A stretch of 64,000 nucleotides of DNA from Scatosoma sp045652965 (GTDB lineage Bacteria > Bacillota > Clostridia > Christensenellales > Borkfalkiaceae), in assembly GCA_045652965.1 (NCBI GenBank), contig JAZOLI010000092.1, positions 1-64,000 of the forward strand. The letters are read 5' to 3'. The notes beneath the pieces are model-generated. The model saw only the letters and a program-made list of their open reading frames with translations. It was not told the origin of the DNA and ran no database searches. Made by a program: the position numbers and the translations under genes. Shown here in pieces: positions 56,209 to 64,000 of the stretch (position 1 is the stretch's first letter; every line of letters starts with the position of its first letter).

Positions 56209-57627
56209 ATGAGAGATATTGTAGAAAAAATTTTTCAAATTGAAAAGGAGATGGAACGGCGAAAGCAAAACGATTTTCTCGCCGCTTATAATACGGGGGA
56301 TAAAATACATAAAAAGCAGGTTGCCTTTCATCAATGCAAAAAACGCAACCGCTGGGTGTTCGGGGGAAACCGCTCGGGAAAAACGGAATGTGGGGCGGCG
56401 GAATGCGCGTATATCGCAAGGGGGATTCATCCTTATAGGGAAAATCGAAAGGATGCTTGCGGGTGGGTGGTTTCCCTTTCTACCCAAGTGCAACGGGACG
56501 TGGCGCAAAAGAAAATTTTACATTATCTTCGGCGCGATTGGATCGATGGCATCGTGATGCTATCGGGTAGAAAAGACAGCCCAGAAGACGGTGTGATTGA
56601 TTTTATTCGCGTGAAAAACGTGTTTGGCGGCATTTCCGTGATCGGCTTTAAAAGTTGTGATCAGGGCAGAGAGAAATTTCAGGGCACGTCCCTTGATTTC
56701 GTTTGGTTCGATGAAGAGCCGCCCAAAGATATCTATGAAGAATGTCGCATGCGCGTGATTGATAAAAAGGGCGACGTGTTCGGAACAATGACGCCCCTCA
56801 AAGGCTTGACTTTCGTCTATCACGAAATTTATCTTAACCGCAAAAATGACCCTGAAGTGTGGTATGAGTTCATGGAATGGGCGGACAACCCCTATCTGGA
56901 CGAAGGGGAAATTGCGCTCATTGAAGCGTGTTTGGATGAAACTACTTTGCAAACTCGGCGATTTGGACGGTTTGCGAGCGGAGAAGGGCTCGTTTATCCT
57001 GAATTTGACGAGCGCGTGCACGTGATCGAGCCTTTTTCCGTGCCTAAGGAATGGCAGGACGTCGTGTCCATCGACCCCGGGCTTAACAATCCCTTGTCGG
57101 CGCATTGGTACGCCGTCGATTTCGACGACAACGTGTACGTGATTGCTGAGCATTTTGAAGCAGGAAAGGACGTCGATTATCACGCGCAAAAAATTAAGGA
57201 AATTTCCGCGCGGCTGGGTTGGAAAACGGATGGCTATGGCAGGGTGCGCGCTTTGATTGATAGCGCGGCAAAGCAAAGAACGCTTGCGAGTGTGAAAAGC
57301 GTTGCCGAACTTTTTTACGAGCGTGGTATTTTGGTTAATCCCGACGTGGATAAGGATATGTTTTCGGGGATTGCTAGGGTGAAAAGCTATTTAAACACCA
57401 AAAACGGGCTTCCCAATTTATATATTTTTAAAAATTGCACCGAGCTTATCAAGGAGCTCAAAGGGTACTATTGGGGAAGTGGCGATTTGCCCAAAAAGAT
57501 GGACGATCACGCTTTGGACGAGATGCGATATTATTTGATGACACGACCGAAAAAATCGCCTTGCAGGGTGGAAAAGACGGTGATTCAAAAGGATAAGGAA
57601 CGCATGATTAAACGATTAAAACGATAA
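56209..57627 (+). CDS. terL: phage terminase large subunit
   Basis: 472 residues. ATPase domain: Walker A GGNRSGKT at about 60-67 and Walker B LDFVWFDEEPP at about 168-178, with GTMTPLKGLTF as the coupling motif. Nuclease domain: SIDPGLNNP near 290, a mid Asp in ALIDSAA and a late MDDHALDEMRYY. It packages phage DNA into the procapsid through the portal. AAGGGG lies before ATG 56209. The small terminase is not recognisable upstream. First gene of the plus-strand head operon. Confidence 0.95.
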   Translation: MRDIVEKIFQIEKEMERRKQNDFLAAYNTGDKIHKKQVAFHQCKKRNRWVFGGNRSGKTECGAAECAYIARGIHPYRENRKDACGWVVSLSTQVQRDVAQKKILHYLRRDWIDGIVMLSGRKDSPEDGVIDFIRVKNVFGGISVIGFKSCDQGREKFQGTSLDFVWFDEEPPKDIYEECRMRVIDKKGDVFGTMTPLKGLTFVYHEIYLNRKNDPEVWYEFMEWADNPYLDEGEIALIEACLDETTLQTRRFGRFASGEGLVYPEFDERVHVIEPFSVPKEWQDVVSIDPGLNNPLSAHWYAVDFDDNVYVIAEHFEAGKDVDYHAQKIKEISARLGWKTDGYGRVRALIDSAAKQRTLASVKSVAELFYERGILVNPDVDKDMFSGIARVKSYLNTKNGLPNLYIFKNCTELIKELKGYYWGSGDLPKKMDDHALDEMRYYLMTRPKKSPCRVEKTVIQKDKERMIKRLKR

Positions 57628-57642
57628 AAAAGGGGGTGTGTT

Positions 57643-58011
57643 ATGAAAGACAAAATTTCGGATGCGCTTTTAAAGGTCGCGCTCGGTTTTCAGGTGTCGG
57701 AAGTGACGGAAGAATATGCCGAAGTGGACGGGGCGCTGAAACTTACGAAGCGGAAACGAACGAAAAAGGACGTGCCGCCTGATCTTAAAGCCGTGCAAAT
57801 GTTGCTTGGCGAGAGTGGGCAAGCGCTTGAAAACATGAGCGACGAAGAATTGGAAGAAGAGAAAAAACGGTTGCTTGCCGCACTTGAAAAAGCGGAAAAA
57901 TCAAAAAAAGATGCAGGGCAGGTAAGAGAAGAAACGGTAAAAACGGTGAAAGCGGTGAGAAAACCACGCGCAAAACCGAGAAAAAGAGTGATTAGAAAAA
58001 AGGAGGATTAG
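57643..58011 (+). CDS. small phage protein between terminase and portal, function unknown
   Basis: 122 residues. An N-terminal part (KISDALLKVALGFQVSEVTEEYAEVDG) is followed by an acidic helix (MSDEELEEEKKRLLAALEKAEK) and a very basic tail (RKPRAKPRKRVIRKKED). The acid-then-base layout suits a DNA- or packaging-associated protein; a small terminase role is conceivable since VPPDLKAVQMLL resembles segments of DNA-binding adaptor proteins, but this is not shown. GGGGGTG precedes the ATG, and the portal gene starts 3 nt after its stop. Confidence 0.7.
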   Translation: MKDKISDALLKVALGFQVSEVTEEYAEVDGALKLTKRKRTKKDVPPDLKAVQMLLGESGQALENMSDEELEEEKKRLLAALEKAEKSKKDAGQVREETVKTVKAVRKPRAKPRKRVIRKKED

Positions 58012-58014
58012 TAA

Positions 58015-59877
58015 ATGAACGAAACGGAAATTTCCCAAAAGGAAAAACAAGAGCGGAAGCTCGCGGAAGAAATCACCGCGGACTTTGAAAGGCGGCGCGA
58101 AGAACGCCGAAGTGTGGAGAGCGGGTGGCTTTTGAACTTGCACTTTTATAGCGGCGATCAATATTGCGACGTGTCGCCCTTTGGTGGACTCGCCGAAGAG
58201 GACAAGCGCTTTTATTGGCAATCAAGGCGTGTGTTTAACCATATCGCGCCTATGGTGGAAGCAAGACTTGCCAAGCTTGAACGTTTAAAACCCAAGCTTC
58301 GCGTGCGCGCTTTCTCCGACGAGGACGGCGATTTGAAAGCGGCAAAACTCGCAACCGGCGTGCTTCGCTACGCCCAAGAACGCGCTGATTTTGACGAAGT
58401 TGTTTCACGTGTGACGGCGTGGGCGGAAATTTGCGGGAGTGGGTTTTATAAAATCGTTTGGGATGAGAACGACGGTAGACAGGTGGCGGAAACGGAAAGC
58501 GGCGAGCCTATTTATGAAGGGGATGCGAAAATTAGCGCGGTGTCGGCGTTTGAAATTTATCCCGATAGGCTGAACGCGGAAGATATCTCCGATTTGCAAA
58601 GCCTTATTCACGCGAAAATTGTTTCCGCGGACGATATTTACGAGCGATTTGGCGTGGAAGTGCAAGCCTCGGCGCTTTCTGAATTGACAGTGAACGCCTA
58701 CGCTACTCCTTCGGCAGGGAAATTGCCTTTGGACGTCACGGGGTATACGTCTTTGCCTTGTGAAAACGGCGTCATCTTGATTGAACGCTATACAAAACCG
58801 AACTCCGTTTATCCCAACGGTAGGGTGGAGATCGTGGCAGGCGGGAAATTGCTGTTCGTGGGGGATTTGCCCTATGAAAACGGGGAACGAAAGGAACGCA
58901 TCTTTCCCTTTGTTAAACAAGATTGTATGCGTTTGCCTGCTTCCTTCTTCGGGTCGAGCATCGTCGATCGCTTGATCCCCGTGCAAAGGGCGTATAACGC
59001 CGTGAGAAACCGTAAACACGAGTTTTTAAACAGGCTTTCCATGGGCGTTTTGACGGTGGAGGACGGCTCGGTGGATACGGACGAGCTTGCGGAAGAAGGG
59101 CTGTTGCCTGGGAAAGTGCTTGTCTATCGTCAAGGCGGAAAAGCGCCTGAAATGCTCGATTGCGGAAGCGTGCCTGCGGAATTTGCCGCGGAAGAACAAT
59201 GGCTTGAAAAGGAATTTTCGTTGATTAGCGGCGTTTCAGATCTTTTACAAAGTTCTACGCCTGCTCGCGTGACGAGTGCAACTGGTTTGCAACTTTTGCT
59301 CGCGCAGGACGAATCTCGATTATCGGCTACCGTTTCCGCAATGGAGCGCGCAGTAAAGGACGTAGGACGGCAAATTTTACGATTATATCGCCAGTTTGCA
59401 GGGAGCGCTAGGCTTATCACCTTTACGGGGGAAAATAAGAGAACGCAAATCCATTATTTTAACGCGAGCGAGCTCGCCGTGAGCGACGTGCAATTTGAAG
59501 CGCAGGATTCGACGAGCCCCGAAGAGAAGAGAGAAACTATTTTGAAGCTTTACGAAGCAGGAATTTTGACGGATGGCGATGGGAAACTTTCGGTGGAAAA
59601 TAAAAACCGAGTTTTGGACGCGTTTGGCTTTGGTAGCTTTGAAAATGCGAGGGATATTTCCGCGCTTCATATCGCAAAAGCAGGAGAAGAGAATTTGGAT
59701 TTGAAAGGGGAAAAGGTGGAAGTGGACGTTTACGATGAGCACGATTTACATATCACCGAACATACGAGATTTTTATTATCGGCAGAGTTTAAGCGGTGCA
59801 AGAACAAGGAAGAAGTGAAAGAGCACTTTATCGCGCATATCGATGCGCATAAAGCGGCAATGAAAAAGGAGGTTTAA
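58015..59877 (+). CDS. phage portal protein (P22-like)
   Basis: 620 residues, in the size range of P22-type portals (about 700). An N-terminal charged helix leads to SGDQYCDVSPF and FNHIAPMVEARLAKLERLKP, the start of the wing/stem; EICGSGFYKIVWDE follows. A C-terminal barrel region SSTPARVTSATGLQLLLAQ and the long helix ATVSAMERAVKDVGRQILRL fit the portal crown-side helices. The dodecamer forms the DNA entry pore of the head. AGGAGG precedes the ATG and its stop overlaps the scaffold start. Confidence 0.88.
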   Translation: MNETEISQKEKQERKLAEEITADFERRREERRSVESGWLLNLHFYSGDQYCDVSPFGGLAEEDKRFYWQSRRVFNHIAPMVEARLAKLERLKPKLRVRAFSDEDGDLKAAKLATGVLRYAQERADFDEVVSRVTAWAEICGSGFYKIVWDENDGRQVAETESGEPIYEGDAKISAVSAFEIYPDRLNAEDISDLQSLIHAKIVSADDIYERFGVEVQASALSELTVNAYATPSAGKLPLDVTGYTSLPCENGVILIERYTKPNSVYPNGRVEIVAGGKLLFVGDLPYENGERKERIFPFVKQDCMRLPASFFGSSIVDRLIPVQRAYNAVRNRKHEFLNRLSMGVLTVEDGSVDTDELAEEGLLPGKVLVYRQGGKAPEMLDCGSVPAEFAAEEQWLEKEFSLISGVSDLLQSSTPARVTSATGLQLLLAQDESRLSATVSAMERAVKDVGRQILRLYRQFAGSARLITFTGENKRTQIHYFNASELAVSDVQFEAQDSTSPEEKRETILKLYEAGILTDGDGKLSVENKNRVLDAFGFGSFENARDISALHIAKAGEENLDLKGEKVEVDVYDEHDLHITEHTRFLLSAEFKRCKNKEEVKEHFIAHIDAHKAAMKKEV

Positions 59878-60608
59878 TGTTTATGAAAGAAAAGGAGAAC
59901 GTTTACGAAGAAACGATGCAAACGGAGATGGGCGTTATCACGCAAGCGGGGCAGGAAAAGCAAACGATTGAAAACGCTGCGCCCGAAAAGGTCTCGACGG
60001 ATTTGGGGAAGTTTCGTAGCGTAGACGCCCTTTTAAGGGCGTACGAGGCGTTGGAATCGGAATTTACGAGAAGAAGCCAACGACTCAAAGAGCTGGAACG
60101 GGAGGCGGATAATTCGCTTTCCTTGGCGGAAGGTGTGTGCGGCGAGACAAACGGGGCGGAAAAGCTTCGCAAAAACGCCGCGCAAAAAAGAGCGGAAGTG
60201 AAAGATTTTGATCGTTTTGTTTCCGAACTGGAATCGGTGCGCGCGCAAACCGAAAAAACACCAGAAAGCCAAGCGGAGCAACCCGAACCTCCTATCTTTG
60301 GCGGGCTCGGACAAGACGCTTTGGAAAGCGAAATTGGCATAGAGCAAACAATCGCAAAACCGTCCGTCGCGGGTGGGCGCGGGGAAGAATCTCTTTCCGA
60401 CGACGCGCTTTACGAGCTTGTCAAAAAGGATGAAAAGGTGCGCTTGAAAATTATCGGGGAATATCTAAATTCGATAGGAAAATCGGGCGCACCTCTTATG
60501 AAAGGCGGCACGGGAACGCTTGTCGCGCCGCCCTTAAAGCCCAAAACGATTGACGAGGCGGGCAATATGGCGCTCCGTTTCTTTAAGAAAGAGAGCGCGC
60601 AGGCGTAA
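59877..60608 (+). CDS. phage scaffold-type protein
   Basis: 243 residues, acidic, Glu/Ala/Lys-rich, with a long coiled coil (FRSVDALLRAYEALESEF and RRSQRLKELEREADNS, about 45-85), a flexible middle and a C-terminal helix-turn segment (FFKKESAQA). It has no catalytic motif. Location between portal and major capsid is the standard place for scaffold proteins, which nucleate procapsid assembly and leave on maturation. It starts at ATG 59877 overlapping the portal stop; ATG 59883 is also possible. Confidence 0.8.
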   Translation: MFMKEKENVYEETMQTEMGVITQAGQEKQTIENAAPEKVSTDLGKFRSVDALLRAYEALESEFTRRSQRLKELEREADNSLSLAEGVCGETNGAEKLRKNAAQKRAEVKDFDRFVSELESVRAQTEKTPESQAEQPEPPIFGGLGQDALESEIGIEQTIAKPSVAGGRGEESLSDDALYELVKKDEKVRLKIIGEYLNSIGKSGAPLMKGGTGTLVAPPLKPKTIDEAGNMALRFFKKESAQA

Positions 60609-60642
60609 AAATCAAAGTTAAAAAAAGGAGAATTTAAAAATT

Positions 60643-61815
60643 ATGATTAGTGTTGAAACAGCGGATAACGCATTGAAATCTTTTTATTTGGACGCGGTGA
60701 CGGAGGCGCTTGATCTCAAAGCAAATCCCTTGCTTGCGCAAATTGCAAAATCTTCTATCGACGTTGTGGGGAAAGACGTGAAAAAGCTCGTGAAATACGG
60801 CGTCAACGGTGGTGTTTCCGCAGGAAGTGAAACGGGTGCGTTGCCTGCTTCTTCTAATAGTGACAAGGTGGTGTTTACATCGACTTTGAAAAACCTTTAC
60901 GGTACGATTGAAATTTCCGACAAGGCACTTCGCGCTGCAACAGGCAGCGAAGGCGCGTTCGTTAACCTTTTGAACGACGAAATGCAATCGCTTGTAAAAA
61001 GTGCATCCTTTAATTTTGGTCGTATGCTTTACGGCGACGGTACGGGACTTCTCGCTACGGTGGAAGATATTGGCGACAATAACCAGCTTACCCTTTCGAG
61101 CGTGAAAGGAACTTTTGAAGGTATGATCGTCGATTTTGCAGACGCTTCGGGCAACGTTGTCGCTTCTGCTGAAGGAAGAAAGATCGTTTACGTGGATAGA
61201 AGAAATAAGACGATCGTTGTAGATGGTACAACTTTGGAAGGCAAAATTTCTGTTGGCGCAGGCATGTATCTTAGGGGTTCTAAAGATTATGAAATTACTG
61301 GCCTTGCCGCGATTTTCAACGAAGATAGCGATCTTTACGGCGTGGCGCGTTCGACGGCTTCCGTTATGAAACCTTATATTAAAAGAGACGTTGAATATAT
61401 CAGCGAAAGTAGCATTCAAGAAGCGATTGATACAATCGAGGAGAATTCGGGAAGCAAAATCAACTTGATCGTTTGTTCTGGCGGCGTTAAGCGTGCTCTT
61501 TTACAATATTATCGTGATTACTCTATCAATATGCCCACGATCGAATGCGCTGGTGGGTATAAGGCGTTGAACTTTAACGGCATTCCCGTTGTGGTGGATA
61601 GATTCTGCCCCGAGGGAACGATGTATTTGCTCAACACCGACGATTTCAAAATTCATCAGCTTTGCGATTGGAAGTGGCTTGAAGGGGAAGACGGTAAAAT
61701 CTTAAAGCAAGTGCCTGGTAAACCCGTCTATACCGCAACGCTCGTTAAATATGCCGAGCTTATGTGTGAAAGACCGAATGGGCAAGGTATGCTCACGGGC
61801 ATTTTAGAAGACTAA
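60643..61815 (+). CDS. phage major capsid protein (HK97 fold)
   Basis: 390 residues. The sequence has the HK97-fold plan: N-terminal arm (about 1-50), VGVNGG-type E-loop region YGVNGGVSAGSETG, P-domain spine helix AFVNLLNDEMQSLVKSASFN followed by MLYGDGTG, and an A-domain with YYRDYSINMP and GIPVVVDRFCPEGTMYLLN. It forms the icosahedral shell. AAGGAG lies before the ATG. A strong hairpin follows 43 nt after the stop. Confidence 0.9.
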   Translation: MISVETADNALKSFYLDAVTEALDLKANPLLAQIAKSSIDVVGKDVKKLVKYGVNGGVSAGSETGALPASSNSDKVVFTSTLKNLYGTIEISDKALRAATGSEGAFVNLLNDEMQSLVKSASFNFGRMLYGDGTGLLATVEDIGDNNQLTLSSVKGTFEGMIVDFADASGNVVASAEGRKIVYVDRRNKTIVVDGTTLEGKISVGAGMYLRGSKDYEITGLAAIFNEDSDLYGVARSTASVMKPYIKRDVEYISESSIQEAIDTIEENSGSKINLIVCSGGVKRALLQYYRDYSINMPTIECAGGYKALNFNGIPVVVDRFCPEGTMYLLNTDDFKIHQLCDWKWLEGEDGKILKQVPGKPVYTATLVKYAELMCERPNGQGMLTGILED

Positions 61816-61857
61816 AGCGTGCGATATCGCGTTGTGTTTAGACGATAACGCATGAAC

Positions 61858-61890
61858 GTAGCCGCCCGTTTTTTGGGCGGCTACTTTTCT
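61858..61890 (+). terminator. perfect hairpin after the major capsid gene
   Basis: GTAGCCGCCC and GGGCGGCTAC enclose a T-rich loop (GTTTTTT) and are followed by TTTTCTC. It can act as partial terminator, giving more capsid mRNA than downstream mRNA. Confidence 0.75.
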
Positions 61891-61912
61891 CAAATTAAGG
61901 AGGTTGGTTTAT

Positions 61913-62470
61913 ATGACTGTTAAAGAAATTATATTGGCTGCGGCGTGTGAGCTTGGGATTGGGGAAGGCGTGGAAAGCTATTTGGCAGGTGGTTCTAAAG
62001 ACGCGCAAGCGGAAGCAAACACGAAGGCGCTTTTGCGTTGTTTTAATCTCGTGGAGAATGAAGTGGCGCTTGATTATTTGCCTCTGCTCGCCGAAGAAGA
62101 AATGGCTTCGGATACGGGTGCGATTGAATATGCTGCGCTATCCCGTGAAGCGGTGCGCGTGCTTAGCGTTCGCGATGAGTGGGGAAATGAAGTTCCCTTT
62201 ACGCTCTTTCCCGATTATCTCAAAACGCAACCGAATAAAGTGTGCGTGCGCTATACCTATCTTCCCAAACCCAAAACGCTTGAAGATAAAAGCGATTTTA
62301 CCTTGAACGCTTCCGTGCGATTGTTCGCTTGCGGCGTTGCCGCGGAATATGCCCTTGCAAGCGGTCTTTTTGAAGAAGCTGCCGTTTGGGATAAAAAATA
62401 TAAGAATGCTATTAAGGCGGCATATTCTTCCAAGCCGGCGCGACGTATTCGTTCGCGGGGGTGGGCGTGA
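61913..62470 (+). CDS. phage head-completion adaptor (P22 gp4-like)
   Basis: 185 residues. It begins TVKEIILAAACELGIGEGVESYL and continues with a helix (ALLRCFNLVENEVALDYLPLL), a beta insertion (VRVLSVRDEWGNEVPFTLFP) and a C-terminal helix with KKYKNAIKAAYSS. This arrangement (three helices around a small beta unit, ~160-190 residues) fits P22 gp4-like connector proteins that sit below the portal. AAGGAGG precedes ATG 61913. Assignment is by context and shape. Confidence 0.6.
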   Translation: MTVKEIILAAACELGIGEGVESYLAGGSKDAQAEANTKALLRCFNLVENEVALDYLPLLAEEEMASDTGAIEYAALSREAVRVLSVRDEWGNEVPFTLFPDYLKTQPNKVCVRYTYLPKPKTLEDKSDFTLNASVRLFACGVAAEYALASGLFEEAAVWDKKYKNAIKAAYSSKPARRIRSRGWA

Positions 62471-63831
62471 TGAAAAAGGCTTATAAAAAACCACTGGCTT
62501 TTAAAACGGAAAAGGTTGTTCGAAGATACGATACTTTTGAAATGGCTGATCGTTTGACGAAAACAAAAACCTTTCCTATTGAGCTTGCGGATAACGCCGA
62601 TATTGGCGATGGGAACGCGCGCATGGGCGTGGGTGTCATCGTTCACGAACTTTTCGATGGGAAGGGCGTTTACTACGATTGGGATTTGGGCGCGCCGAAA
62701 AGCTTTTTCTATTGCGGTCAAGAATTGGGTTTGTTGACTTATCAAAACAAATTTTATTTCTTCAACCGAAGCGATAAGACGTATCGCTTAGAGCACACTT
62801 TTAACGGAGAGATGAAGTTTTTGGAAGCGCAGGATAAAGAGGGCGTTTTTCATCCTTATTTTATCGGCGCGGACGGTGTGTTTTCTTACGATCAAACAAG
62901 CGGCATGAAGAAAATTTTTGAGCTTGCTTGCTTGCCCGTTGCTACCGTTTTTCAGGGTAGAATTTTTGCCGCTACCGACCATTCCATCGTTTACTGCGAA
63001 CCCTTTTCTAAGGCGGTTTTTACCGAAAGTATCGACGGCGGCGGAAAAGTCGTTTTGCCGTCGGATACCGGTGAAGTGGTGGATATGGTGGCAACGTCTA
63101 ACGCCGTTTACGTGTTTTGCGCGTACGGCATTTGGAAGTTGTCGGCGGCTGGTAGCGCGCGCGATTTTTGTTTGGAAAGAGTGGGCTTTACCGGCAGGAG
63201 AATTTTAAAAGGTTCGGCTTGCGCCGTTGGCTTTTCGGGCGGAGAGAAGGTGCTCTTCTTTGATGAATATGGGCCTTGGAAGCTTGAACACTCGGGGACG
63301 ATGGAGATTTGTCGAAATTTGACGTATCCCATCCGAACTGATAAGAAAGGGTGCGAGCACGCCTGTTTGAACGGGAAAGTTATTTACAATTATGGGGCGT
63401 TAGATGGTTCGGTGAGGAACGTGGTGATTGACGTGGAAACCGATCAAGCGTATCACTCGTTTACTTGCGAAGGATTGTCCGATCTAAAAGGACAAGGCGT
63501 GGGGGTTGTGGATAGCTTTTTATACGCGCTTGTGGACGGGGAAACTTTGCCCATACACAAGCTTAGTGAAATCGCTTCTCCGCCCTGCGATTTTTATCTT
63601 TCGGGCGTGAAAACGCTTCGGCAATTGAAAATTTTTGGCGAAGGGCAAGTGACGGTGAGCGTTTCGAGCGAATATGGCACGAGAACGTTTGCGTTGCAAA
63701 CGCAAAACGGTGTGGCGAGCGTGGACGTGCGGCTCAAAGGAGAGCTCTTTTGCTTGCGTTTCGTCATTGGCGATCATGCCGTTTTGCGTGGTTTGGACGT
63801 GGAACTTTGCACGCTTAAAGGCTTGCGATAA
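62470..63831 (+). CDS. phage beta-propeller hub protein (P22 gp10-like)
   Basis: 453 residues, close to P22 gp10 (472). After a basic N-terminus there are repeated four-strand blades: KFYFFNRSDKTYRLEH, RIFAATDHSIVYCEP, AVYVFCAYGIWKLS, EKVLFFDEYGPWKLEH, VIYNYGALDGSVRNVV and FLYALVDGETLPIHK, a propeller of about six to seven blades. P22 gp10 is a beta-propeller hub plugging the portal channel under gp4. ATG 62470 overlaps the upstream stop. Its position directly after the adaptor gene supports the call; a tail-fibre or carbohydrate-binding propeller is the alternative. Confidence 0.65.
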   Translation: MKKAYKKPLAFKTEKVVRRYDTFEMADRLTKTKTFPIELADNADIGDGNARMGVGVIVHELFDGKGVYYDWDLGAPKSFFYCGQELGLLTYQNKFYFFNRSDKTYRLEHTFNGEMKFLEAQDKEGVFHPYFIGADGVFSYDQTSGMKKIFELACLPVATVFQGRIFAATDHSIVYCEPFSKAVFTESIDGGGKVVLPSDTGEVVDMVATSNAVYVFCAYGIWKLSAAGSARDFCLERVGFTGRRILKGSACAVGFSGGEKVLFFDEYGPWKLEHSGTMEICRNLTYPIRTDKKGCEHACLNGKVIYNYGALDGSVRNVVIDVETDQAYHSFTCEGLSDLKGQGVGVVDSFLYALVDGETLPIHKLSEIASPPCDFYLSGVKTLRQLKIFGEGQVTVSVSSEYGTRTFALQTQNGVASVDVRLKGELFCLRFVIGDHAVLRGLDVELCTLKGLR

Positions 63832-63846
63832 GGGGGTGAACAACTT

Positions 63847-64000
63847 GTGAAAATTGACATTATTTCTTATACCGATACGCAATATGCGGCGCTCACGGAA
63901 GAGCAAATTCAAGAAGTGAAAGCGGCGCAACTGGAAAAGAATCGCTTGGAGAGAGCCCTAGCAGAAGCAAAGCTGAAAGAAAAACACCGCTTGATCGAAC
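63847..64000 (+). CDS. phage protein, N-terminal part (runs off the window)
   Basis: A GTG start at 63847 with AAGGGGGTG about 9 nt upstream opens a frame that stays open to the edge (about 51 residues). It reads KIDIISYTDTQYAALTEEQ and then a charged helix AAQLEKNRLERALAEAKLKEKHRLIE, likely a coiled coil. In P22-like order the next gene encodes the tail needle, a long coiled coil, so that is one possibility; the piece is too short to decide. Confidence 0.6.
   Translation, partial: MKIDIISYTDTQYAALTEEQIQEVKAAQLEKNRLERALAEAKLKEKHRLIE

Overview
The window looks like chromosome from a low-to-mid-GC Firmicute, most likely an uncultured gut Clostridia lineage. Support comes from Clostridia-style genes (DUF378, Sapep dipeptidase, PyrDB/PyrK, a RuvX-DUF1292 pair, DUF1273, SpoIIE-type phosphatase), sigma-A promoters with 17-bp spacers, and strong Shine-Dalgarno sites on most genes. 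The lineage call is inference; no rRNA gene is present. Gene density is high and nearly all of the sequence is accounted for.

Layout: 1-5.2 kb carries the end of a probable ECF S-component gene, then tsaE-tsaB-rimI, an alpha/beta hydrolase, a membrane-anchored MurF-type ligase and ddl (tRNA t6A synthesis plus wall precursors). 5.2-13.6 kb has an SGNH hydrolase, uppP, a cold-shock gene, galK, cca, a lipid kinase, a PAS/PP2C phosphatase and a ROK kinase. 13.6-15.2 kb is the oddest chromosomal stretch: one intact tRNA-Arg, a truncated tRNA copy, T-arm-derived repeats, and a DUF1273/SLOG gene behind a leader of about 300 nt that ends in a terminator. 15.2-26 kb holds gltS, an acyltransferase, a helix-repeat regulator, a RuvX-DUF1292 fusion, the rpsF-ssb-rpsR operon, a large repeat-containing anchored protein, a phosphoribosyltransferase, and LysM and Cys-containing proteins. 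26-34 kb has a phosphoesterase, the UMP operon pyrB-C-F-K-D-E, and trpS. 34-50.7 kb has an M18 peptidase, an ABC-FtsX fusion, DUF378, lemA-DUF2207, a DUF1508 protein, two flavoproteins, an FNT channel fused to a CPCC domain, a dipeptidase, radC, a HAD phosphatase and cysK. 50.7-56.2 kb has mgtE and two signal-peptide/TM surface proteins flanking a small phage-type regulator.

From 56.2 kb to the right edge is a phage head module in canonical order: large terminase, a small protein, portal, scaffold, major capsid, a gp4-like adaptor, a gp10-like beta-propeller, and a partial coiled-coil gene. The order and sizes resemble the P22-type head. No integrase, repressor or small terminase is visible, so the element probably continues to the right.

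Most interesting: (1) the structured leader and terminator before the DUF1273 gene at 14.8-15.1 kb, which has the design of an unclassified riboswitch; (2) a set of genes whose start codon lies only 6-9 nt after a strong -10 box, implying leaderless mRNAs in an otherwise Shine-Dalgarno-rich genome; (3) several domain fusions (RuvX-DUF1292, FNT-CPCC, MurF with an N-terminal membrane domain, ABC-zinc ribbon-FtsX).
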